8,839 nucleotides of DNA from Treponema sp. GTDB lineage: Bacteria > Spirochaetota > Spirochaetia > Treponematales > Breznakiellaceae. Of this stretch, positions 1 through 6,254 are shown one piece after another (position 1 is the stretch's first letter; each line of letters starts with the position of its first letter). The stretch spans positions 1 through 8,839 of the forward strand of contig JAITAI010000117.1 of the NCBI GenBank assembly GCA_031284195.1. The letters are read 5' to 3'. The position numbers and the translations under genes are program-made. Below the pieces are notes generated by a model. That model saw nothing but the letters and a program-made list of their open reading frames with translations, had not been told where the DNA came from and searched no databases.

Positions 1-8
1 CAGTATAC

Positions 9-34
9 AAAAAAAGGCCGGTTTACACCGGCCT
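9..34 (-). terminator. Intrinsic terminator of the peptidase/PEGA operon
   Basis: Read on the minus strand, a perfect 7-bp GC-rich stem (arms 28-34 and 15-21, core GGCCGG/CCGGCC) with a 6-nt loop is followed by seven T residues (9-15 on the plus strand as A). This is a textbook Rho-independent terminator about 100 nt past the stop codon of the exported PEGA-like gene, so it should end the two-gene operon. Confidence 0.9.
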
Positions 35-40
35 GCCCTT

Positions 41-110
41 GAGGCTTATCAGACATATAGTAATTTGGGAGGGGAACTATATATCTGATATATAGATTAT
101 CGGCTGCCTC
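41..110 (-). repeat. Long inverted repeat in the 3' UTR before the terminator
   Basis: Positions 47-60 and 77-90 are complementary over 14 bp, with one G-U wobble as RNA, around a 16-nt loop. GAGGC (41-45) and GCCTC (106-110) can close a larger outer stem. The right arm also belongs to a second, mutually exclusive perfect dyad at 77-95 (two 9-bp arms around one base), so two alternative hairpins are possible. It lies between the stop codon at 137 and the terminator, so it would be transcribed as part of the operon 3' UTR. It could stabilise the mRNA or give a 3' UTR-derived small RNA; function is inferred only. Confidence 0.6.
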
Positions 111-136
111 ATGCCCATTCTTAATCGTTTTTATCT

Positions 137-1117
137 TTATTCGCTTTCGGAAACCATCACATCCACGGTAAGGGCAACCTTGTAGGTTTTTCCCTTCTGT
201 ACCATCAGGGGCCTGATAATCGAATAGTCACTCATCTGAAATCTGACCTCATGCCCCCCAGGTTCCACGGGATAGGATCGTTGGGTGTTTTCCACCGGTT
301 CATTATCAAAATAGATCCGCGTATTTTCAGGGGCTTCAAAGCTAATAAGCGGGGTGGGATCCTGTAATTCGATGGTGATATCCAGAATTTTGCCTCGTTC
401 TACGAGAAAACGCCGGCTTTCGTTCCGGTAGGCATCGGAAAGGATCACCAGATGATGTTCCCCTTCCCGTAAGAACTGTTCTTCCTCGGGCCGCTCGATG
501 AGTACATCATCAACCAGGAGAATGAAGGGTTTCCCTGGAAGCTGTTCAGGATAGCGGAAACCGATCCGGACCACCCCTTCATTAGTCAGGATAGGTTTCA
601 CATGCAACTGAAAGACCATGGACTCGATCTCTTCGCTTAATCCCTTGATAACCGGCATGAGCCTAAAAAGGATGGGAAACGCCGAGGGAGGGATGATGCC
701 CGTTGGAACCGAAGTATAGGGAGTGGTCCGTAGCCCATGAGATGTCCTGAGCGGAATATGATAGACGGTCTGAATTTTATTCGGTATCAGCTCAAAACTG
801 ATTTGCCGTCCTCCTATATCGGCAATACCCGGACCTGGGATCGTATCCAAATCCGCGTACAGGACAATAGCCAGACTCCCATAATAGGGAAGAAAGGTTT
901 GTGGGGCGGTCAACTCCAGGGACACCCCTCTAAAAAACCGGACCTCCTGATCCAGGGTGATCAGCACTGAACTCACATAGGAAAGCGGCATGGATACCCC
1001 TTCAGGATTATGTAACGAAACCTGCATATCCCCAGCAATCAAGACCCGTATGGATTCAGCCTCTAGGTGAAAAGCAACGAAAAGCAACCAAATCAGTACA
1101 CTGTACCTAGGTTTCAT
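137..1117 (-). CDS. Exported protein with C-terminal PEGA-like domains, unknown function
   Basis: A 326-aa protein with a signal peptide (about residues 1-21: KPR, hydrophobic LIWLLFVAF, likely cut near LEA/ES). It lacks a lipobox cysteine, so it is probably periplasmic or surface-exposed rather than a lipoprotein. The C-terminal third reads as two beta-rich repeats, about 196-252 and 257-320. The second has the PEGA pattern: a strand, a Tyr/Phe-Asp-Asn turn (YFDNEPV), EPGGHEV, then a final KGKTYKVALTV strand. PEGA domains are found in envelope proteins; the precise job is unknown. The start lies 8 nt after the stop of the upstream peptidase gene, with no good ribosome site of its own beyond an A/G-rich stretch, which suggests translational coupling. 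The pairing suggests an envelope or peptidoglycan role. The family is not recognised; the ORF itself is secure. Confidence 0.85.
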   Translation of the reverse strand: MKPRYSVLIWLLFVAFHLEAESIRVLIAGDMQVSLHNPEGVSMPLSYVSSVLITLDQEVRFFRGVSLELTAPQTFLPYYGSLAIVLYADLDTIPGPGIADIGGRQISFELIPNKIQTVYHIPLRTSHGLRTTPYTSVPTGIIPPSAFPILFRLMPVIKGLSEEIESMVFQLHVKPILTNEGVVRIGFRYPEQLPGKPFILLVDDVLIERPEEEQFLREGEHHLVILSDAYRNESRRFLVERGKILDITIELQDPTPLISFEAPENTRIYFDNEPVENTQRSYPVEPGGHEVRFQMSDYSIIRPLMVQKGKTYKVALTVDVMVSESE

Positions 1118-1125
1118 GTTTTTCT

Positions 1126-2085
1126 TTATCGAATTCCTTCTTGAAATAAATATTTGTCTGGATCCTGGGCTTTTCCATTTTGCCGTAACTCGAAATGCAG
1201 ATGCGGCCCGGTCGATTGTCCCGTGGACCCTACCCTACCTATAAGACTACCTGATTCCACATGCTTTCGCAAGACCGTATCGATTTTTGACAGATGTCCA
1301 TAGAGGCTCACCCAATTATTCCCATGACGGATGATGATGTATTTCCCATAAATCCTGTCTTCCCCGATTTCAGTAACCACCCCTTCCTGGACAGCGTACA
1401 CTTCGGTTCCTGGGGGCGCGGCTAGATCCAAACCGTTATGGTTTCTTAAAACTCCGGTAACTGGATTCACCCGCATACCAAAACTACTGGTCAACCGGTA
1501 GTTGCGTAAGGGATATCGAAAACCGGTATGAAGGAAAAAAGCCCGTTCCGTGGGGTTAAAATCCGCACCGGGGATAAACCGAAAATGCTCTTTCCCCTCT
1601 TTTCGGTTCAGGGTTATGGTAATCCCCGGTTCGTTCACCCTAGTGGAAGCCAAGAGCTGTTCCAGATCCGATTGGGGAGGGTCGGGTATAAAGAGCCCCG
1701 GCGCAGAGGGAAGCAGCAAAGGACCCCGGTGTTCTAAGGAACCAGGATGGGCGATTCTATTGAGGGTGACCAAACTGGCATAGGAAATTGTACACCGGGC
1801 TGCCAGGCTCAGCAGATCATCGGTACGCTTGGGAGTATAGGCATAAACGGTCAGGGCTTCTGCAATAGCTAAGGGGTGCTCCCCGGTCAGTTCCCGGTTA
1901 AAAATACGCCGCCGGGCCAACTCCACATCCGCAAGATACTGCTTAAACCCCGGGTCCCGGGAATCCAAGCGGGAAATCCTGGGGAACCCTAGCTCCATAC
2001 TCTCCGCTCCCTGGGCAGGGGCCGGTCTATACAGAAAAATGATAAGCGTTATGAGTAGTACAGGTGCCGCTTGTCTCAGTCTCAT
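1126..2085 (-). CDS. Secreted LysM-like/M23 metallopeptidase (LytM-type peptidoglycan hydrolase)
   Basis: A 319-aa protein. Residues 1-27 form a signal peptide (MRLRQ, hydrophobic core, PAPAQGA). Residues about 78-134 resemble a LysM peptidoglycan-binding module (DLLSLAARCTISYASLVTLN, ending in a LFIP strand). Residues about 198-315 are a complete M23 domain. The zinc ligands are visible: H216 and D220 in NHNGLD, H264 in YGHL, and H295/H297 in GPHLHFEL, so it should be an active endopeptidase cleaving peptidoglycan cross-links in the periplasm. It could also act as a LytM regulator, but degenerate regulators usually lose these ligands. It is first in an operon with the PEGA-like gene. The ATG at 2085 is chosen because the signal peptide starts there and no ATG, GTG or TTG lies upstream in frame before a TAG. 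It lacks a clear Shine-Dalgarno site, and a short upstream ORF ends one base before it. Confidence 0.93.
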   Translation of the reverse strand: MRLRQAAPVLLITLIIFLYRPAPAQGAESMELGFPRISRLDSRDPGFKQYLADVELARRRIFNRELTGEHPLAIAEALTVYAYTPKRTDDLLSLAARCTISYASLVTLNRIAHPGSLEHRGPLLLPSAPGLFIPDPPQSDLEQLLASTRVNEPGITITLNRKEGKEHFRFIPGADFNPTERAFFLHTGFRYPLRNYRLTSSFGMRVNPVTGVLRNHNGLDLAAPPGTEVYAVQEGVVTEIGEDRIYGKYIIIRHGNNWVSLYGHLSKIDTVLRKHVESGSLIGRVGSTGQSTGPHLHFELRQNGKAQDPDKYLFQEGIR

Positions 2086-2086
2086 C

Positions 2087-2152
2087 TCATATAAGGGGAA
2101 TTCGATGAGTCGCTCCAGTTGAAACAGGTTCGTCTTTTTCTAGGGATCCCAT
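2087..2152 (-). CDS. Possible 21-aa leader ORF upstream of the M23 peptidase
   Basis: On the minus strand an ATG at 2152 is preceded by TTGGAG (2157-2162) at normal spacing and opens a 21-codon ORF (begins MGSLEKDEPV, ends HRIPLI). Its TGA stop (2089-2087) is one base before the peptidase ATG. The peptidase itself has no visible ribosome site, so ribosomes finishing this ORF could re-initiate there. The peptide has no recognisable domain. It may instead be chance; the support is the ribosome site plus the tight junction. Confidence 0.35.
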   Translation of the reverse strand: MGSLEKDEPVSTGATHRIPLI

Positions 2153-2196
2153 GCTTCTCCAAAAAGACTGCCTGGGTAGGGTACCGAATTCACTTT

Positions 2197-2225
2197 ATTA
2201 TAGGCGAAACCTATAAAAAAGGCAA
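2197..2225 (-). promoter_or_regulatory. Sigma70-type promoter for the M23/PEGA operon
   Basis: Minus strand: TTGCCT (2220-2225) and a perfect TATAAT (2197-2202) separated by 17 bp, with a predicted start near 2190. The -35 hexamer lies in the descending arm and T-run of the ferredoxin terminator, so the two signals share bases. Confidence 0.65.
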
Positions 2226-2246
2226 GGGTGCTCAGTCCCTTGCCTT
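2215..2246 (-). terminator. Intrinsic terminator of the ferredoxin gene
   Basis: Plus-strand arms 2219-2228 (AAGGCAAGGG) and 2237-2246 (CCCTTGCCTT) are perfectly complementary over 10 bp with an 8-nt loop. Read on the minus strand the hairpin is followed by a T-run. It lies about 25 nt past the ferredoxin stop codon. Confidence 0.9.
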
Positions 2247-2269
2247 ACCACGTACTAATCCTCCTGATT

Positions 2270-2443
2270 CTATGCTTTAGCAATAGCTTCTGAGGGACAG
2301 GCTTCAGCACATTTGCCGCAATCCTGACATTTTGCGGGATCGATCCACTGAGCGCCGTCCTTCTCGGAAATTGCCCCCGCCTCACATTCGCTGACACATG
2401 CTTCACAATTAGCACACTCAGCCTGATTAACCGTATACGCCAT
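2270..2443 (-). CDS. 2[4Fe-4S] ferredoxin (clostridial type)
   Basis: A 57-aa protein starting MAYTVNQAEC, in a different frame from the longer overlapping open frame on the same strand. It carries two cluster motifs: C10-x2-C13-x2-C16-x3-C20 and C39-x2-C42-x2-C45-x3-C49-P, the classic bacterial two-cluster arrangement at the usual length of 55-60 aa. The first motif has Glu instead of the usual Pro after its fourth cysteine. The protein is a low-potential cytoplasmic electron carrier, which in anaerobes commonly serves pyruvate:ferredoxin oxidoreductase, hydrogenase or related enzymes; no partner gene is nearby. The ATG is preceded by AAGAGAGG about 6 nt upstream. With its own promoter and terminator it looks monocistronic. 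Confidence 0.95.
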   Translation of the reverse strand: MAYTVNQAECANCEACVSECEAGAISEKDGAQWIDPAKCQDCGKCAEACPSEAIAKA

Positions 2444-2475
2444 ATAATACCTCTCTTAATATATGTAGTGCTTAT

Positions 2476-2505
2476 ATAATACCACCAGGGAAAAGTAAAA
2501 GGCAA
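2476..2505 (-). promoter_or_regulatory. Promoter of the ferredoxin gene
   Basis: Minus strand: TTGCCT (2500-2505), an 18-bp spacer and TATTAT (2476-2481), giving a start near 2469 and a leader of about 25 nt that contains AAGAGAGG. The -35 hexamer is the same as in the M23 operon promoter. Confidence 0.55.
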
Positions 2506-2514
2506 GTATTACCC

Positions 2515-2543
2515 TTGTGAGATATCCTCAATTTTAATAGAAT
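2515..2543 (+). promoter_or_regulatory. Promoter of the diguanylate cyclase gene, possibly leaderless
   Basis: Plus strand: TTGTGA (2515-2520), a 17-bp spacer and TAGAAT (2538-2543). The predicted start is at about 2550, directly at the ATG (2551). The -35 boxes of this promoter and of the divergent ferredoxin promoter are only 9 bp apart. Confidence 0.45.
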
Positions 2544-2550
2544 ATAAAAT

Positions 2551-3633
2551 ATGTTTCATAAGCTGGGAGCTAATTTCATCGCAAACCTGTTGAAACAGCC
2601 CTTTCAACAGGAAGATGAATTATGTCTGTATCTGATTTCTTATGCTTCTTTGATCTTTTGTGTAGTGATACATCTTTTTTTTCTGATTTGTTACCTGGTT
2701 CAGCGCATCCAATTCTTTGTTTTCCTCAACTGCGGGAGCTTGTTGGTTTATATAGTGGTATTTTTATTCCTTAAAGGGAAAAAATACAAACCCGGGGGCT
2801 TTATTATTACTATAGAAGCGACCCTGTACGCCTCTATTTGGGCGTATATGTGCGGCATCTCTTCTTATATTATCGGCTACTTTTTATTGATTATCGTGAT
2901 GTTGACCCTGTTCCCCTACGGAACCGCGAATATACGCAGAATTATGGTCCTGATTATTCTTGGGGTGATCACCCTGCTGGGCCTATACGGTGCTCATACC
3001 CCACCGCCCATAGTTTTTTCTGAATCCTTTAACCATTTTATAACCATGGTAAACATATACATCATGCTGATCGGTACTATCATTGAGATCAGTATTAACA
3101 CCTTTGTCCAGTTCATCATCTCAGGGGTCAAGGAAGGGCGGCTGGTGGAACTGGCATCCCAAATCTATACGGATCCCCTCACCGGTCTGTATAACCGCCG
3201 GTATACGGAAATCTATTTCAACACCCTCAAAAATCAAGACCAGCATATATGTGTAGCAATCCTGGATATTGATGATTTCAAGCAGATAAATGATACCTAT
3301 GGACACCCCTGCGGGGATGAAATCCTGGTATTTCTTTCCCATTTTCTCCAGAGCAACCTCCGGAAAACCGATAGGATCTTCCGCTGGGGAGGGGAAGAAT
3401 TCCTCATCATCATGGAGAATGTTACCATCGACGATGCTCAGAGTGTAATGGACAAACTGCGGAGTAAACTTGTTGAGACTGAGATTAAAACCAAACAGAA
3501 AGGTACTTTGGGGCTTACCGTTACCGTGGGAGTCGCGCCCTTTGATCTCGCTAACCCGGATGCCAGTATTGAAGCGAGCGATAAAAACCTCTATATCGGC
3601 AAGCGCAACGGGAAAAATCAAGTGGTGATATAG
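2551..3633 (+). CDS. Membrane-anchored GGDEF diguanylate cyclase
   Basis: A 360-aa protein. Residues about 26-190 contain five or six hydrophobic segments and form a membrane sensor region that I cannot assign to a named family. Residues about 203-360 are a GGDEF domain: DPLTGLYNRR (208-217), LDIDDFKQIND (metal and substrate residues, 238-248), GHPCGDEIL, and the active-site GGEEF at 280-284. An RxxD inhibitory site (R271-D274) lies five residues before the active motif. It should make cyclic di-GMP from two GTP at the inner membrane with product feedback inhibition. There is no EAL or HD-GYP domain. The ATG at 2551 follows an in-frame TAA closely and has no Shine-Dalgarno sequence, so translation may be leaderless. 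The gene stands alone between the divergent ferredoxin and convergent EF-G genes. The signal sensed is unknown. Confidence 0.95.
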   Translation: MFHKLGANFIANLLKQPFQQEDELCLYLISYASLIFCVVIHLFFLICYLVQRIQFFVFLNCGSLLVYIVVFLFLKGKKYKPGGFIITIEATLYASIWAYMCGISSYIIGYFLLIIVMLTLFPYGTANIRRIMVLIILGVITLLGLYGAHTPPPIVFSESFNHFITMVNIYIMLIGTIIEISINTFVQFIISGVKEGRLVELASQIYTDPLTGLYNRRYTEIYFNTLKNQDQHICVAILDIDDFKQINDTYGHPCGDEILVFLSHFLQSNLRKTDRIFRWGGEEFLIIMENVTIDDAQSVMDKLRSKLVETEIKTKQKGTLGLTVTVGVAPFDLANPDASIEASDKNLYIGKRNGKNQVVI

Positions 3634-3742
3634 AAAGGCGTTTGTTCCATCCTATTTATCAGAACTAAAGCGGGGACTATCTCTGGCTCATCTTCAAGCA
3701 GCCCCAAGAGGGCGTATGTCCGTGTTTTGAATCAAGCCAATC

Positions 3743-5776
3743 TCATTTAGCAGAAAAAGCAAAATGGGAAAATTCCATGGTAAAGGTACCCCGGCCTTGG
3801 CTCACTGAACGAAGGGCCGTCATAAACCCGAACATCTTTGCCATGGGCGCGAGGGCCTTCACATGGTCACTGTATGCCTTAGAGTCCATGCTCAAGATCT
3901 GCCCCCCTCGCTGGGTTACAAGGCTTATCACATCCCCGACGAATTCCTTGGGAGCGATCAGATCCACTGCCATGATGGGTTCCAGGAGTACCGGTGAAGC
4001 GGCCCTGCAAGCTTCGTCAAACCCCAGACTGGCGCAGGCTTCAAAGGCAAATTCAGTACCTGTAAGTTCTGCATACCCGATATGGATGAGGCTTACCCCC
4101 ACATCAATACAGGGATACCCCAGGACGATACCCCCGGCAAAAGCCCCCTGGATACCCCGCTCTACCGCGTCAAAAATCGCTTGAGGAATATCCCGGTTTT
4201 TGACTTCGCAGGTATACCGGTTCCCCGAACCCCGTTCCAGGGGGCTTACCCGGAGACTAAGGGATGCGGTGTTTTCCTTGCCCGCGATGATACGGGAGAA
4301 GTGTTCGCTCCGTTCCACTATCCGGCTCACCGATTCCCGATAGGTAACTTGAGGGTTCCCCACCTTGGCGCCTACATGGTATTCCTTGAGAATCCGGGTA
4401 ACCAGTACATCCAGGTGCAGCTCTCCCATACCGGAAATGATGAGCTGGCCTGTTTCCTCGTTTTCTTTGGTAGTAAAAGTAGGGTCTTCTTTGGAGAGAA
4501 GGGCCAGAATTTCCTTGAGTTTTTCCTGCTCTGATAAGGTTTTTGGTTCAATTGATACGGAGATGACCGGTTCAGGAAAGGCCATCTTTTCCAGCATCAC
4601 AGGCCAGCCTTCACTCCCGATAGTATCCCCGGTCTGGGCAAGCTTCATCCCGATGATGACTCCAATGTCTCCAGCAGATAACCGTTCCAGGGGCTCGGAT
4701 TTATTGGAATGCATCCGCAGGATCCGGTTGGCCCGTTCCCGCTTACGTTTTCCCACGTTAAACACCCCTGCCCCCGGCTTGATGGTTCCTGAATACATCC
4801 GCACATAACAGAGGCTCCCTGCTTCTCGATCATGCTGAATCTTGAAGACCAGCCCCAGGGGGGGCTTTGCAGGATCACAGGGAATCTTGACTTCTTCTTC
4901 GGTGTCTTTTTTTATATGATGTGCCGTTGCTGGGGCGCGTTCATCCGGCGCAGGCAGATAGGCCACCACCGCGTCAATCAAAGGCTGGACCCCCATATTT
5001 CGCCGGGAGGCCCCTGCTAAGATGGGGAGCAAAACACGCCCCAGAACCGCCTTCCGTAATTCCTGGGTGATGAGTTCAGGGCTGATGTCCTCTCCGGCTA
5101 AGTACTGACCGGTTATGAGGTCTGAGAAGCCGGATAGGGCGTCAATGAGTTTTTCCCGCCATGCCCGGGCAAGACCTTCCCGATCTGGGGCAATGGAGCT
5201 TTGGAGTACCTGTTCCCCTTCGGTAGCCGCATCCCAGCGAATTTCCTGCATGGTAATGAGGTCGATGACCCCTTCAAAGCCCCCTTCTTTTCCAATAGGC
5301 ACCTGAATGGCCACCGGAGAAGTCCCCAGTTTCACCTTAATATCTTCTAATACCTGAAAAAAGTCTGCTCCCACCCGGTCCATCTTGTTTACATACCCAA
5401 TACAGGGTACCTGGTACCGTTCCGCCTGATGCCACACCGTTTCAGTCTGGGGCTCCACCCCTCGGACCGCGTCAAAGATCGCCACTGCTCCATCCAAAAC
5501 CCGGAGGGATCGCTCCACTTCTGCGGTAAAATCCACATGCCCGGGGGTATCAATCAGGTTAATCTGAAAATGCTTCCAATAAATCGTGGTAGCCGCACTT
5601 TGAATGGTAATACCCCGTTCCTGCTCCTGCTCCATCCAATCCATAGTGGCTTCACCATTATCAACTTCGCCGATTTTATGGCTTTTCCCGGTATAATAGA
5701 GGATCCGCTCGGTGGTGGTGGTTTTTCCCGCATCAATATGGGCCATGATGCCGATATTACGCATTGCTCTCAGCAT
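3743..5776 (-). CDS. fusA: Elongation factor G, second spirochaetal type (possible ribosome-recycling EF-G2)
   Basis: A 677-aa translational GTPase. The G motifs are intact: AHIDAGKTT (12-20), RGITI (54-58), DTPGH (76-80), NKMD (130-133) and GAS (255-257). Domain II lies around 300-395, domain III near 405-478 (ISGMGELHLD), and domains IV and V from 480 to the end (LLEPIM, GRGTFTMEFS). Spirochaetes carry two EF-Gs; in Borrelia one is the translocase and the other works with RRF in ribosome splitting. The domain IV loop that holds the translocase tip histidine (H583 in E. coli) here reads IHIGYAELTGTE with Ala at 569, and the neighbouring glycine loop reads NRDIP. This favours the recycling type, which is inference. 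The ATG at 5776 has AGGAG 7 nt upstream. It is not in a str operon: no rpsL, rpsG or tuf is adjacent. Confidence 0.95.
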   Translation of the reverse strand: MLRAMRNIGIMAHIDAGKTTTTERILYYTGKSHKIGEVDNGEATMDWMEQEQERGITIQSAATTIYWKHFQINLIDTPGHVDFTAEVERSLRVLDGAVAIFDAVRGVEPQTETVWHQAERYQVPCIGYVNKMDRVGADFFQVLEDIKVKLGTSPVAIQVPIGKEGGFEGVIDLITMQEIRWDAATEGEQVLQSSIAPDREGLARAWREKLIDALSGFSDLITGQYLAGEDISPELITQELRKAVLGRVLLPILAGASRRNMGVQPLIDAVVAYLPAPDERAPATAHHIKKDTEEEVKIPCDPAKPPLGLVFKIQHDREAGSLCYVRMYSGTIKPGAGVFNVGKRKRERANRILRMHSNKSEPLERLSAGDIGVIIGMKLAQTGDTIGSEGWPVMLEKMAFPEPVISVSIEPKTLSEQEKLKEILALLSKEDPTFTTKENEETGQLIISGMGELHLDVLVTRILKEYHVGAKVGNPQVTYRESVSRIVERSEHFSRIIAGKENTASLSLRVSPLERGSGNRYTCEVKNRDIPQAIFDAVERGIQGAFAGGIVLGYPCIDVGVSLIHIGYAELTGTEFAFEACASLGFDEACRAASPVLLEPIMAVDLIAPKEFVGDVISLVTQRGGQILSMDSKAYSDHVKALAPMAKMFGFMTALRSVSQGRGTFTMEFSHFAFSAK

Positions 5777-5795
5777 AAAAGACTCCTGGTACTCT

Positions 5796-5824
5796 ACTAT
5801 AGGGTAAAGGCCCTAAAAAAACAA
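5796..5824 (-). promoter_or_regulatory. Candidate promoter of the EF-G gene
   Basis: Minus strand: TTGTTT (5819-5824), 17 bp and TATAGT (5796-5801), with an A/T-rich stretch upstream (5841-5876, including eight T in a row on the plus strand) that could act as an UP element. The implied leader is only about 13 nt but still contains AGGAG (5783-5787). Confidence 0.4.
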
Positions 5825-5879
5825 TCGACCCAGCCTAAACCTTATAAAGTATTTTTTTTCAATTTTTACGATTTTGCCC

Positions 5880-5909
5880 TTGACGATCTTTATAGGGATC
5901 GCATATCCT
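5880..5909 (+). promoter_or_regulatory. Candidate plus-strand promoter facing the DUF4469 gene
   Basis: TTGACG (5880-5885) and TATCCT (5904-5909) with an 18-bp spacer. It could drive a small RNA or a long leader of the gene at 6255. The -35 is good and the -10 moderate. Confidence 0.35.
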
Positions 5910-5910
5910 A

Positions 5911-6218
5911 GAAACTACGTGCAGCCTCAGGGAAGCCGGTCACGGTTTCTCCAAGGCAGCGGGTGTATACAATAGCATACACCACCAAACCTCTATGCAA
6001 GGGAACCTATGGAAAACGTCATAACGCTGTGGTTTAACCTTTTATACCCCCCCCCATATATATCGTTATACTGTAAAGCATTATAATCCTTATACCCATC
6101 GAACCCTGGGCAAAACCGGCCCGTCCTTACCCATACTCCCTTCTGTTCCTGGCTTTTTGAGCTGGTTCAGCCATCCCTGGGCTTCACTCATTTCCTTTGT
6201 CCTCAGATTTAGTTCTCT
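5911..6218 (+). other. Intergenic region with hairpins, a nine-C tract and no convincing gene
   Basis: Two clear hairpins are visible. The first pairs 5911-5915 and 5918-5921 with 5945-5949 and 5941-5944 (GAAAC + CGTG against CACG + GTTTC, 2-nt bulge, 19-nt loop). The second pairs 5962-5968 with 5977-5983 (GGTGTAT/ATACACC, 8-nt loop). Nine consecutive C occur at 6047-6055, followed by an alternating AT run, TATACT (6067-6072) and TATAAT (6082-6087), neither with a good -35. A 25-codon ORF (6009-6086, start preceded by AAGGGA) runs through the C tract but is too short to call. No tRNA, rRNA or named riboswitch pattern was recognised. Confidence 0.5.
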
Positions 6219-6254
6219 ATGTACCTTTTATTTTTTTTATTCAAGGAGGATCCT

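Noticed and set aside
2245..2505. Open frame of 86 codons on the minus strand over the ferredoxin
   Set aside because: It is a frame shadow. The real gene (2270-2443) in another frame has eight correctly spaced ferredoxin cysteines and its own ribosome site.
3634..3742. Terminator between the convergent cyclase and EF-G genes
   Set aside because: Only an imperfect GGGG/CCCC pairing is visible, with no T-tract on either side.
5927..5945. Cobalamin riboswitch-like AGGGAAGCCGGT
   Set aside because: The other conserved boxes of that riboswitch (notably the GCCACTG region) are missing, and no B12-related gene follows.
6219..6254. Upstream in-frame ATG extending the DUF4469 protein by 12 residues
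   Set aside because: It lies before the perfect AAGGAGGA at 6243-6250, and the extra residues come from a T-rich tract, so the ATG at 6255 is preferred.
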